In this document: piece by piece, positions 1 to 8,100 of the stretch
How the letters are laid out: the number at the start of each line of letters is the position of its first letter
How positions within the stretch are numbered: the first letter of the stretch is position 1
Made by a program: the position numbers and the translations under genes
NCBI GenBank assembly: GCA_905234565.1
Contig: CAJOHW010000034.1
Span: 1-45,116 of the forward strand
Source of the DNA: an uncultured Oscillibacter sp.
Lineage (GTDB): Bacteria > Bacillota > Clostridia > Oscillospirales > Oscillospiraceae
Direction: 5' to 3'
DNA length: 45,116 nt
The notes under the pieces: model-generated
Databases searched by the model: none
Told to the model about the DNA's origin: nothing
Seen by the model: the letters and a program-made list of their open reading frames with translations, nothing else

Positions 1-31
1 TGTACTCCGCCGTGTAGCTTTTGTATCCCAT
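1..31 (-). CDS. 5' end of a leftward gene cut by the window edge
   Basis: An ATG on the minus strand at 29-31 is preceded by a good ribosome site (AAAGGAG, read on the minus strand from about 49 to 42). The ten visible residues read MGYKSYTAEY and run off the left edge, so no function can be given. It diverges from the sugar ABC operon, so it could be a regulator or another gene of the same locus; that is inference only. Confidence 0.5.
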   Translation of the reverse strand, partial: MGYKSYTAEY

Positions 32-151
32 GGTATGGGTCTCCTTTCTCCGCACTTTTCAGCGCTTTTTCATCATACCATGTTCACGCTCTTTTTTCGC
101 CCCCTGGTCCGAGAACCGGGGTCCATTATAATAGGACAGATTTGTAGGCCC

Positions 152-180
152 TTGACAGGGGGATCCATAGATGTTACAAT
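152..180 (+). promoter_or_regulatory. Sigma-A promoter of the sugar ABC operon
   Basis: A perfect -35 TTGACA (152-157) and a near-perfect -10 TACAAT (175-180) are separated by 17 bases. Transcription should begin near 187, giving a leader of about 85 bases before the ATG at 274. Confidence 0.85.
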
Positions 181-186
181 AGTTTT

Positions 187-250
187 GCACTTTTGCGCGA
201 AAAGATTGTAGGCTTTTCACAATTTGATTGCGCAAAATCGAAAAGTGCGG
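187..250. promoter_or_regulatory. Candidate operator region of inverted repeats after the promoter
   Basis: Just after the expected start of transcription, GCACTTTTGCGC (187-198) is mirrored by CGAAAAGTGC (239-248). A third arm, CCGCACTTTTC (50-60), also mirrors CGAAAAGTGCGG (239-250). An 8-base palindrome TTGCGCAA with a central CG lies at 228-235, a pattern common in LacI-family operators. This suggests a repressor site or looped operator between the divergent genes; the regulator is not in the window. Confidence 0.35.
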
Positions 251-273
251 GATTTTGACAGGAGGGGCATCCA

Positions 274-1320
274 ATGAAGAAACACCTTGTGGCCCTGGCG
301 GCTTTTCTGGTCTTAGTGATCAGTCTAAGCGGCTGCCAGATTCAAAAGACCGTCCGGATCGATCCCCGTGCGGACCTCTCCGGCGGCGGAGGCGCTGCCG
401 TAGGCGGTGTCAGCGCCAAAGTGAAGAAGGATCCGTACACCGCCGAGCAGATCAAAATCGCGTACGTAGCCCACGACCTGGGCACCCCCAACAACCAGGC
501 CTGGCTGGAAGGCATCCAGCGGGAGTGCGGCTCCTGGGACAACATCATCGTGGACGCCTTCAACGGCGAGAGCTCCGCGGAGACCCAGGTGCAGATCATG
601 GGGGACATCATCAACCAGCACTATGACGCCATCATCCTCCAATGCTCCGACGGCACCGCCCTGGCTCCCACCGTAGCCCAGGCGGAAGAGGAGGGCATTC
701 CGGTCATTACGTTGAACCTGGACGCGGACACGGTCCACAGCGCCCTGGTCATGGCAGTGGACTATGACGCCGGGCGCATGGCGGCGGACAAAATGGCCGA
801 ACAGCTGGGCGGCAGCGGCAAGATCGGCATCATCCAAGGCGTCCCCGGCCTGCACCGCACGGACAATCTGGAACAGGGCTTCCGGGACACCATCGCCAAC
901 TATCCCGGCGTGGAGATTGTGGACGCCCAGTCCGCGTCCTTTGAGAAGGAGACCGCCATTACGGTCATGAACTCTTTCCTCCAGAGCCACAGCGACCTGG
1001 CTGGCGTGTTCTGCATCAACGACGCCATGGCGGAAGGCGCGGCCCTGGCGGCGGAATCCGCCGGCAAGGGCGGACAGCTGGTGATCTGGGGAGCGGACGG
1101 CGAGAAGGACGCCCTGACCATGATCGAAAACGGCCAGATGAGCGGCACCATTTACACCAACAGCTGGGACGAGGGCTCCACCGCCGCGAAGATCGCCCTT
1201 TTGATGATCGGTTCCGAGTACAGCTACAACGTGCTCACGGAGACCCCCCAGGTCATTATGGAACCCATCGTGGCTACGATTGAAACCGTCGGCAGCATCG
1301 CCGCGGAGGACCGTTGGTAA
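274..1320 (+). CDS. Sugar ABC transporter substrate-binding lipoprotein (RbsB-like)
   Basis: This 348-residue protein has a lipoprotein signal peptide ending in the lipobox SLSGC, so Cys21 would be lipidated and the protein tethered outside the membrane. After a Gly-rich linker (about 40-55) it follows the periplasmic-binding-protein type 1 fold of the ribose/galactose (CUT2) family: an IKIAYVAHDLG strand, an AIILQCSDGTAL segment and a late ...IWGADGEKDALTMI segment. It delivers a sugar or polyol to the two permeases downstream. AGGAGGGG sits just before the ATG. The ligand cannot be read from sequence; the neighbouring pentulose-type kinase and the lactonase-like amidohydrolase hint at a pentose, polyol or sugar acid. 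Confidence 0.88.
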   Translation: MKKHLVALAAFLVLVISLSGCQIQKTVRIDPRADLSGGGGAAVGGVSAKVKKDPYTAEQIKIAYVAHDLGTPNNQAWLEGIQRECGSWDNIIVDAFNGESSAETQVQIMGDIINQHYDAIILQCSDGTALAPTVAQAEEEGIPVITLNLDADTVHSALVMAVDYDAGRMAADKMAEQLGGSGKIGIIQGVPGLHRTDNLEQGFRDTIANYPGVEIVDAQSASFEKETAITVMNSFLQSHSDLAGVFCINDAMAEGAALAAESAGKGGQLVIWGADGEKDALTMIENGQMSGTIYTNSWDEGSTAAKIALLMIGSEYSYNVLTETPQVIMEPIVATIETVGSIAAEDRW

Positions 1321-1321
1321 C

Positions 1322-1347
1322 CTGCTTTTTCTTGAGAGAAAAAGCAG
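1322..1347 (+). promoter_or_regulatory. Intercistronic hairpin after the binding-protein gene
   Basis: A perfect 11-bp stem (1322-1332 with 1337-1347) and a 4-base loop sit two bases after the stop codon. No T run follows, so it is a poor terminator. Such hairpins often protect the upstream message, letting binding protein exceed the membrane subunits. A second stem (1412-1418 with 1424-1430) lies in the same 157-base gap. Confidence 0.5.
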
Positions 1348-1477
1348 ACAAAAAGAACTTTAGCGCGCCCTAAAGGCGGGTGGGTAACGAAAGATCTTCC
1401 ACGGCAACCCAGGCTGGCGTTGGGCCAGCCGAAACAAGGGCATCGCGTAAATCACGGAAAAAAGGAGCGGATCGCGT

Positions 1478-2467
1478 ATGAAACAGACCACCCTCCGGCG
1501 TTTGATTTCCATCGGGATGCTGGCGGCTCTCATCTTGCTGTTTTCAGCCATGAGCGGTTCCCGGTTCCTCAACGCCGACAACTTCATTGAAATCATCCGG
1601 GACGCCTCAGTCACCGCCATCATCGGCGTAGGCGTCACCTATGCCATTATCACCGCGGGCATCGACCTGTCCACCGGCGCGTCCATGGCCCTGGTGGGCA
1701 TGACCATGGCCAACGTCTACGCCTATACCCTCTGGCCCATTCCCATTATGCTCCTGTGCGGCATTCTGGCGGGGCTGCTGGCGGGCCTGGTCAACGGCTT
1801 TATCATCGGCAGGCTCCATGTGCCGGAGTTCATCGGGACCCTGGCCACCATGAGCATTTTCCGGGCCCTGACCTACATCATCGCCATCCGGGACGCCAAC
1901 GGCGTCATTATGTCCCAGCCCATGACCTATTCCAGCTTTGTAGTGCTGGGCTACGCCGTGGGGTACTTCTACTTTGTGGTCATTGCCATGATCGTCTTTG
2001 TGGTGTGCGGACAGATCTTTCTAAAATACACCCGTCTGGGCACGGAGATCTACGCCGTAGGAGCCAACCCCAAGGCGGCCACCCTGTCCGGCATTGACGT
2101 GGCCAAGGTGAAGATGGTGGTGTATACCATCGTGGGCTTCTGCTGCGCCGTGGGCTCCATCTTCACCACCGCCCGGCTCCAGTCCGCCACCACCGCCATC
2201 GGCCAGGACTTTGAGTTCAACCCCATCGCGGCGGCGGTGGTTGGAGGCGTGGCCCTGTCCGGCGGCTCCGGCGACGTGGTGGGCACCCTGATTGGCGCCA
2301 TCTTCATGGTGACGCTGGAAAACGGCGTCCGGAAGCTGGGCGTCAACACGGCCTATCAGTATGTGATCAAAGGCATCATCATCATCCTGGTGGTGATGTT
2401 TGACGCCTGGTACAAGGGCCGCATGGAACGCAAGGCCCGGGAACTGAGCGCGAAGGAGGGGATGTAA
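1478..2467 (+). CDS. Sugar ABC transporter permease (RbsC-like, first of two)
   Basis: A very hydrophobic 329-residue protein with about eight to ten membrane segments, of the BPD_transp_2 family that serves ribose-type importers. The family motif GIDLSTGASMAL follows the second membrane segment, and AVGANPKAATLSGIDV near residue 190 is the cytoplasmic loop that touches the ATPase. The end (KGRMERKARELSAKEG) is a basic cytoplasmic tail. AAAGGAG precedes the ATG. It is followed after one base by the ATPase gene, so the two are translationally linked. It likely pairs with the second permease (4010-4999) as a heterodimer. Confidence 0.9.
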   Translation: MKQTTLRRLISIGMLAALILLFSAMSGSRFLNADNFIEIIRDASVTAIIGVGVTYAIITAGIDLSTGASMALVGMTMANVYAYTLWPIPIMLLCGILAGLLAGLVNGFIIGRLHVPEFIGTLATMSIFRALTYIIAIRDANGVIMSQPMTYSSFVVLGYAVGYFYFVVIAMIVFVVCGQIFLKYTRLGTEIYAVGANPKAATLSGIDVAKVKMVVYTIVGFCCAVGSIFTTARLQSATTAIGQDFEFNPIAAAVVGGVALSGGSGDVVGTLIGAIFMVTLENGVRKLGVNTAYQYVIKGIIIILVVMFDAWYKGRMERKARELSAKEGM

Positions 2468-2468
2468 G

Positions 2469-4013
2469 ATGGCGGAAACGATTCTGGAAGCCAAGGGCAT
2501 TTATAAGAGTTTCTCCGGCGTCCCCGTGTTACAGGACGTGCGCTTTGAGGTGAAGAGGGGGGAAGTCCACGCCCTCATGGGAGAGAACGGCGCGGGCAAA
2601 TCCACCCTGATTAAGATCATCACCGGCGTCTACTCCAAGGACGACGGGCAGATCTTCTGGGAAGGCCAGCCCGTGGAGATCAACAGCTATCAGGACTGCC
2701 AGAAGCTGGGGGTTGCCTGTATCTATCAGGAGCTGTCGGTGATCCCGCCCCTGACGGTGGCGCAGAACGTGTATCTGGGCCGGGAACCCCGGAAGGGCAG
2801 GCTCATCGACTATAAGAAGATGAACGAGATGACCCAGGCCCTCATCGACAAGTACGACTTCCCCCTGAAACCCACCACCGTGGTGGACAATCTGGGCATC
2901 GGCCAGCGGCAGCTCATTGAGATTTTGAAGGGTCTGTCCCAGGACTCGAAACTCCTGATTATGGACGAACCCACGGCGTCCCTGTCCGGCAAGGAGGCGG
3001 AGAGCCTGTTCCGGATCATCAATACCCTGCGGAGCGAGGGCGTGTCCATCATCTACATCTCCCACCGTCTGGAAGAGGTGTATATGCTCTCCGACCGCCT
3101 GACCATCCTCCGGGACGGCAAGAACGCGGCGGTGCTGGAAAAGAAGGACATTATCCCCGCCAAGGTCATTGAGACCATGATCGGCAAGGTGGTGGACGAG
3201 TCCGCCGGATCCAAGAAGATGCTCCACTCCGAGGACAGCGCCGAGGTGCGTCTGGACGTGCGGGGCCTGACGGACAAGACGGACCGGTTCCGCAACATCA
3301 GCTTCCAGGTCCACCGGGGCGAGATCCTGGGCCTGGGGGGACTGATCGGCGCGGGACGGACGGAAGTGGTCCGGGCGATTTACGGCGTGGACAAGGCGGC
3401 CTCCGGCGAGGTGTACCTGGACGGGAAGAAACTGGACCCCTCTCCCAAGAACAGCATCAAAGAGGGCATCGGCTTTGTGCCGGAGGACCGGCGGAACCAG
3501 GGCTTTATCCCCCTGCTGTCCACCACCAAGAACGTGGCCCTGACCAACTACGACATCGTGAAGATCGACGGCGTGGCCATCAACGACGGCGACGAGCTGG
3601 CCATGAGCAAGCGGGCCATTGAGGCCATCGACATCCGTCCGGCGGATCCCAACAAGCCCGTGGGCCTCATGTCCGGCGGCAACGCCCAGAAGGTGGTCCT
3701 GGGCAAGTGGCTCATGCGGGATCTGAAACTCCTGATTGTGGACGAACCCACCGCCGGCATCGACGTGGGCGCCAAGGACGAGATCTATCAGATTTTGGAG
3801 AACCTGGCGAAGCAGGGAGTTGCGGTGATTGTGGTCACCTCCGACCTGCAGGAGCTTCTCCGGGTGTCCCACCGGATTCTGGTTATGCGCAAGGGCGACA
3901 TTGTCAAGGAGTTCAAGAACGAAGTGGTCACCCAGTCCCGGGTCCTCTCCGCCGGACAGGGCGTGGAAGAAGAGGCGGAGGCCATTGAGAAAGCTGAGGA
4001 GGGGATCGTATGA
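2469..4013 (+). CDS. Sugar ABC transporter ATP-binding protein, double cassette (RbsA-like)
   Basis: A 514-residue protein with two ABC cassettes in tandem, the hallmark of ribose-type importers. The first cassette has a perfect Walker A (GENGAGKST, about residues 37-45) and Walker B LLIMDEPTASLS. The second has the degenerate Walker A GLIGAGRTE seen in RbsA proteins, a signature MSGGNAQKV and Walker B LLIVDEPTAGID. It energises import through the two permeases. The start is one base after the previous stop, and its own stop overlaps the next gene by four bases (ATGA), so the three are co-translated. A 20-residue acidic tail ends the protein. Confidence 0.92.
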   Translation: MAETILEAKGIYKSFSGVPVLQDVRFEVKRGEVHALMGENGAGKSTLIKIITGVYSKDDGQIFWEGQPVEINSYQDCQKLGVACIYQELSVIPPLTVAQNVYLGREPRKGRLIDYKKMNEMTQALIDKYDFPLKPTTVVDNLGIGQRQLIEILKGLSQDSKLLIMDEPTASLSGKEAESLFRIINTLRSEGVSIIYISHRLEEVYMLSDRLTILRDGKNAAVLEKKDIIPAKVIETMIGKVVDESAGSKKMLHSEDSAEVRLDVRGLTDKTDRFRNISFQVHRGEILGLGGLIGAGRTEVVRAIYGVDKAASGEVYLDGKKLDPSPKNSIKEGIGFVPEDRRNQGFIPLLSTTKNVALTNYDIVKIDGVAINDGDELAMSKRAIEAIDIRPADPNKPVGLMSGGNAQKVVLGKWLMRDLKLLIVDEPTAGIDVGAKDEIYQILENLAKQGVAVIVVTSDLQELLRVSHRILVMRKGDIVKEFKNEVVTQSRVLSAGQGVEEEAEAIEKAEEGIV

Positions 4014-4999
4014 GCGGGTTCAACTGGGGCAAATACAGCAAGCCTATCATCCTCATCGTGTTTGTGGCGGCCCTGAGCATCCTCCGCCCCGCCGCGTTTC
4101 TGACGGTCAGCAACATTGCCAACGTCCTTTGGTCCGTGTCGGTCATCGGCATCATGGTCTGCGGCACCATCTTTGTGTTCCTGCTGGGAGGCATCGACCT
4201 GTCCATTGCCACCTTGTGCGGTTTCTGCGCCGTGGTGGTGGTGGAGGTGATCCACTATTTCAATGACAGCGTCCTGGGCCTCTTTGTGGGCATCCTGGCG
4301 GCGCTGGCGGTAGGGGCCCTGGCGGGGTGCTTCCACGGGTTCATCATCACCCGGTTCCAGGTTCCGGCGTTCCTGGTGACGTTTGCCACCCAGAGCGTGT
4401 TTATGGGCCTTTCCATGGTGGTGACCAACAACAAGATCGTCAGCTGCACCTCTCCCAAGGCCTTCACGGCCATTGGCTCCATGAAAATCCTGGGGTTCCC
4501 CCTGCCCATCTACTTCATGCTGATAATGGCGGTGCTGAGCTGGTTTCTGCTGCGGAAAACCGTCTTTGGCCGCTATGTCTACGCGGTAGGCGGCAACGCC
4601 ACGGCGTCGGAGATCTCCGGCATTAACGTCAAGAAGGTGACGATTCTCTGCTACGTCCTCTCCGGCGTCACCACCGCTATCGGCGGCATCATCCTGGCGT
4701 CCATGACCCAGCAGGCCATGGCCTCCACCGGCTCCGGCTACACCAACGATGTGATTACCGCCGGGGTCATTGGCGGCGTCAGCCTTCTGGGCGGCGAGGG
4801 CACAGTCCCCGGGGCGATTTTCGGCGCGGTCCTCATGGGCCTTTTGAACAACGGCCTGAACCTTATGAGCGTGCCCTCCACCCAGGCGGGGCTGGTGAAA
4901 GGACTTGTGATCATCGTGGCGGTGGCCTTTGACGCCCTGCAGCACGCGGATCAGTCCCGGAAGAAGGTCAAGAAGATCGCCGCCAAGAAAGCGGCGTAA
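4010..4999 (+). CDS. Sugar ABC transporter permease (RbsC-like, second of two)
   Basis: A 329-residue integral membrane protein of the same family as the first permease but clearly divergent from it. It has the GGIDLSIATLCGF motif and the AVGGNATASEISGINV loop expected to contact the ATPase. The tail KKVKKIAAKKAA is Lys-rich and cytoplasmic. It overlaps the ATPase gene by four bases. Two non-identical permeases with one double ATPase point to a heteromeric CUT2 importer. Confidence 0.9.
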   Translation: MSGFNWGKYSKPIILIVFVAALSILRPAAFLTVSNIANVLWSVSVIGIMVCGTIFVFLLGGIDLSIATLCGFCAVVVVEVIHYFNDSVLGLFVGILAALAVGALAGCFHGFIITRFQVPAFLVTFATQSVFMGLSMVVTNNKIVSCTSPKAFTAIGSMKILGFPLPIYFMLIMAVLSWFLLRKTVFGRYVYAVGGNATASEISGINVKKVTILCYVLSGVTTAIGGIILASMTQQAMASTGSGYTNDVITAGVIGGVSLLGGEGTVPGAIFGAVLMGLLNNGLNLMSVPSTQAGLVKGLVIIVAVAFDALQHADQSRKKVKKIAAKKAA

Positions 5000-5021
5000 G
5001 CGGAAAGCGGGAGGACAGCGT

Positions 5022-5942
5022 ATGAAGAAGATTGACGCGCATCTGCACCTGGCGAAGATTCTCGCCGGCTACTGCCGCCGGGGGGAACTGCGGGCGGTAG
5101 GCGGAGGCCGGGCCCGGTGGGGCAACGGGGAGGAATTCCAGCTCCTTCCCACCAACGGCGACTACGGCGACGACTGCTTCACGGCGGAACAGGCCTTGAA
5201 GATCATGGACCGCAACGGCGTAGAGCGGGCGGTGCTCATGAACGGCAGTATGTACGGCTTCCAGAACATCTACCACGAGGAGCTTTTGGAGAAGTATCCC
5301 CACCGCTTCTGCCCCTCCTGTGAGGTAGATCCCTTTGCCACGAACCACATCAAGGCTTTGGAGCGGTTCTTAGACGAGAAGAAGTTCCATCTTGTGAAGT
5401 TCGAGGTCAGTTCCGGCGGCGGCCTCATGGGCTGCCATGAGCCTTTCGACCTCTCCGGGGACCGGATGATGGAGATCTACAAGAGGATCGAGGCCCGCAG
5501 GGGCGTGGTGGCCCTGGACGTGGGAGACATCGACATGGAGAGCCACCAGACCCTGGCCCTCATGCGTGTGGCGGACCGGTGCCCGGACTTGAAGGTGGTC
5601 ATCTGCCACCTGCTGGCCCCGGCCCGGGAGAAGCGGCGGGAGTGGCTGGCGGAGCTGGCGATTTTGAAACAGGCCAACATCTGGTTCGACATCGCCGCCA
5701 TGCCCAAGATCATGTCCCCGGACCCCTATCCCTACCCCGAGACGGTGGACTATTTGAAGATGGCGGCGGACGTGGTAGGCGTCAGCAAGCTCATGTGGGG
5801 CACGGACGCGCCCTTTGCCGCCACGAAAGACACCTATGAGCATCTGACGGACTATCTGGAAAAGACGGAGGCCTTTACGGAGGCGGAGAAGTCCCAGATC
5901 TTCTATGAGAATGCCCGGGGGGTCTATTTCCCCGCCGGATAA
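5022..5942 (+). CDS. Amidohydrolase-2 family metal-dependent hydrolase
   Basis: A 306-residue TIM-barrel hydrolase of the amidohydrolase-2 type (PF04909-like). The N-terminal DAHLHL gives metal ligands His7 and His9; ICHLLAP carries His196 and WGTDAPF carries Asp262, the usual catalytic Asp. Family members include sugar-lactone lactonases, decarboxylases and other hydrolases. Between a sugar importer and a hydroxyacid dehydrogenase, a lactonase-like role is plausible but unproven. I start at 5022 (GGGAGG precedes it) rather than at an upstream ATG in the same frame, because the HxH motif must be near the N terminus. It lies 22 bases after the permease gene. Confidence 0.82.
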   Translation: MKKIDAHLHLAKILAGYCRRGELRAVGGGRARWGNGEEFQLLPTNGDYGDDCFTAEQALKIMDRNGVERAVLMNGSMYGFQNIYHEELLEKYPHRFCPSCEVDPFATNHIKALERFLDEKKFHLVKFEVSSGGGLMGCHEPFDLSGDRMMEIYKRIEARRGVVALDVGDIDMESHQTLALMRVADRCPDLKVVICHLLAPAREKRREWLAELAILKQANIWFDIAAMPKIMSPDPYPYPETVDYLKMAADVVGVSKLMWGTDAPFAATKDTYEHLTDYLEKTEAFTEAEKSQIFYENARGVYFPAG

Positions 5943-5961
5943 GCCGGAGGATGGACTCTGC

Positions 5962-5985
5962 TTCCCGCCCCGGAAGGGGCGGGAA
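5962..5985 (+). promoter_or_regulatory. Intercistronic hairpin
   Basis: A perfect 10-bp G+C-rich stem (5962-5971 with 5976-5985) closes a GGAA tetraloop. No T run follows. It sits between the amidohydrolase and dehydrogenase genes and may be an RNA-stability or processing element inside the operon. Confidence 0.45.
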
Positions 5986-6019
5986 ACGGGACTGTGACAA
6001 GTGTGGCAAAGGAGGAGCC

Positions 6020-7006
6020 ATGAAGAAACTGGTGAGCCTTTACGGGGCACACTCCCCGCTGTATGACAAGATGAACGACCGGGCCAAGGCTTACGCCGCG
6101 GAACTGGATCTGGACTACGTGTGGGTACCCCAGACCCCCTTCTCCCCGGACAGCGCCGTGGCGGCCCTGGAAGGGGCGGACGCGGGCATCATCGACGTGG
6201 ACCGCTATGACGGGGCCATTTTCTCCCGGATCAAGGACAGCGTGAAACTGCTGGTGCGCTACGGCGTGGGCTTTGATTCGGTGAACCTGCCGGAGGCGTC
6301 GGAGAACGGCATCGCCATTGCCCGGACCACGGGGGCCAACGCGGAGGCCGTGGCGGAGATGGCCATGGCCATGATTCTCAGCTGCAAGCGCCAGTTGACC
6401 CGGAACCGGCTGGTGGTGAACTCCGGCCAGTGGGGCCCCAAGGATGTAGGCGGCGAGATGAAGGGCAAGAAGCTGGGCCTTCTGGGCTTTGGCATGATCA
6501 GCCGTCTGCTGGCGGGACTGTTTACGGGCTTCCAGGTGGAGGTACTGGCCTACGATCCCTTCCTGACGGCGGAGCAGATAGCCGCCGCCGGAGCCAGAAA
6601 GGTGGATCTGGACGAGCTGTTCCGGGAGGCGGACGCCATCAGCATCCACATCCCCTACACGGAGGAGTCCCGCAACCTGGTCAACGCGGAGCGGCTGGCC
6701 ATGATGAAGGAGAACGCCGTGCTGATCTGCACCGCCCGGGGCAACATCGTGGACGAGGACGCCCTGTATGAGGCGCTGAAAGCACACAAGATCCTGGGCG
6801 CGGGCCTGGACGTGTACGCCCAGGAGCCTCTGCCCGCCGATTCGCCCCTGATCACGCTGGATAACGTGGTTCTCACCCCCCACGTGGCCGCCCAGACGGA
6901 GGACGCCCTGTGGGCCATGTACAAGAAGGCCATTGACATCGCGGCGGACTTCCTGTCCGGCAAGGACATTGGACGGGATCTTCTGAACCCGGACTATCAG
7001 AAATAA
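6020..7006 (+). CDS. D-isomer-specific 2-hydroxyacid dehydrogenase (phosphoglycerate-dehydrogenase-like)
   Basis: A 328-residue NAD-dependent dehydrogenase. The Rossmann loop GLLGFGMIS begins near residue 153, and AYDPF ends the second strand, where an acidic residue favours NAD. The catalytic set is complete: Arg240 in CTARGNIVDE, Glu269 in DVYAQEP and His288 in LTPHVAAQ. There is no C-terminal ACT domain, so it is not a regulated serine-pathway SerA; a catabolic hydroxyacid or keto-acid substrate is more likely in this setting. The ATG at 6020 follows AAAGGAGGAG directly; an earlier in-frame ATG at 5951 lies upstream of the intergenic hairpin and is rejected. Confidence 0.87.
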   Translation: MKKLVSLYGAHSPLYDKMNDRAKAYAAELDLDYVWVPQTPFSPDSAVAALEGADAGIIDVDRYDGAIFSRIKDSVKLLVRYGVGFDSVNLPEASENGIAIARTTGANAEAVAEMAMAMILSCKRQLTRNRLVVNSGQWGPKDVGGEMKGKKLGLLGFGMISRLLAGLFTGFQVEVLAYDPFLTAEQIAAAGARKVDLDELFREADAISIHIPYTEESRNLVNAERLAMMKENAVLICTARGNIVDEDALYEALKAHKILGAGLDVYAQEPLPADSPLITLDNVVLTPHVAAQTEDALWAMYKKAIDIAADFLSGKDIGRDLLNPDYQK

Positions 7007-7020
7007 ATCGAAGGGTGGAG

Positions 7021-7053
7021 CCGCCATCCCGCCCTCTGCGGGCGGGGTGGCGG
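7021..7053 (+). terminator. Strong hairpin, weak terminator candidate
   Basis: A 14-bp stem with one G-T pair (7021-7034 with 7040-7053) is followed by TTCCTTAAA. The T tract is short, so it may cause partial termination between the dehydrogenase and the SLH-protein gene. Confidence 0.45.
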
Positions 7054-7100
7054 TTCCTTAAAGGCGGAAAAGAGCGTAAAAAGCGAAAGGATTCCGGTTT

Positions 7101-8054
7101 ATGAGACGTTTGGCAAATTTCTTCTGCACCCGGCTGTCGGCGCTGACCCTGGCCTTGGGACTGGCCCTGTTTCAACCGGCTATGGCATCGGAGGCGGGAA
7201 AAACCGCCTTTACGGATGTTCCGGCAGGGGCCTATTATGAGGACGCCGTGGCCTGGGCGGCGGATCAGGGGATCACCCTGGGCACCACGGACACCACTTT
7301 CGCGCCGCTGGCCACGTGCAGCCGGGGCAATGTGGTGACGTTTTTGTGGCGCTGGGCGGGAAAGCCGGAGCCCCATGCCGCCAAAACGTTTTCCGACGTG
7401 GCGGAGGACAGTTACTGCGCTTCCGCCGTTCGGTGGGCGGTAGAGAAAAACGTAACCCTGGGCACCACGGAGACAACATTTTCTCCCAACGCCCTTTGCT
7501 CCTACGGGCACATTCTGACGTTCCTGTGGCGCTTTTTGGGTTCTCCCGCGTCCCAGGGCACCGGCACGCTGGCGGGACAGTACCCGGGGCGGTACTACCA
7601 GACTGCCGTGGAGTGGGCGGAGGAACAGGGCCTGCTGGTCGACTGTTTGGAGGGGTTCTTCCCCACAGCCCCCTGTCCCCGGGGGGATGTGGTGCAGTTC
7701 CTCTATCTGACGCGCCTTGTCAGCGCGGAAGAGTGCCTTGCAAACTACCGGAAAGCCGCCCTGATGGACAAAGACGGGAATCCCGCCTCTCTCACCGCTT
7801 CGGATGTCGTGTGGGCGGAGCTGATGACTTACGGCGCGTGGAATGACCACCCGGACCGGGGAGGCCGGATGTTGAACATGACGGAGGAACAGTCCAGCCG
7901 GCTGGTATGGGTGGTCCGGGCGGACACGTCCCTGTCCCTGGGCGGCATGATGGGTCCGCCGCTGGAAAACGTCACCGCGCTTTTGGTGTTCGACGCCCGG
8001 ACGGGAACCCTTGTGGAGGAGGGCTTCCGGGCGGGAGAAGTCAGAAATAACTGA
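7101..8054 (+). CDS. Exported S-layer-homology (SLH) domain protein
   Basis: A 317-residue protein with a signal peptide (basic MRRL start, hydrophobic core to about residue 25, likely cleavage after AMA). Three SLH-like repeats follow: about 33-88 (AFTDVPAGAYYEDAV...), 91-147 (TFSDVAEDSYCASAV...) and 155-205. Each has the usual AV-W--E-GI pattern, and the first two share a LGTT-TTF(A/S)P motif. SLH domains bind cell-wall polymers, so it should sit on the surface. The last 100 residues match nothing I recognise. Its place between two cytoplasmic catabolic genes is odd; it could present or gather substrate near the importer. Confidence 0.8.
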   Translation: MRRLANFFCTRLSALTLALGLALFQPAMASEAGKTAFTDVPAGAYYEDAVAWAADQGITLGTTDTTFAPLATCSRGNVVTFLWRWAGKPEPHAAKTFSDVAEDSYCASAVRWAVEKNVTLGTTETTFSPNALCSYGHILTFLWRFLGSPASQGTGTLAGQYPGRYYQTAVEWAEEQGLLVDCLEGFFPTAPCPRGDVVQFLYLTRLVSAEECLANYRKAALMDKDGNPASLTASDVVWAELMTYGAWNDHPDRGGRMLNMTEEQSSRLVWVVRADTSLSLGGMMGPPLENVTALLVFDARTGTLVEEGFRAGEVRNN

Positions 8055-8100
8055 CAAATGGATGGTAAGGATTGTAACAAAAGGAGGAAAGGGGTTCGGT

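Noticed and set aside
2529-3872. Long antisense open frame of 447 codons opposite the ABC ATPase
   Set aside because: It is the mirror of a well-supported gene in G+C-rich DNA, is His/Val/Gly-rich without domains, and has no ribosome site.
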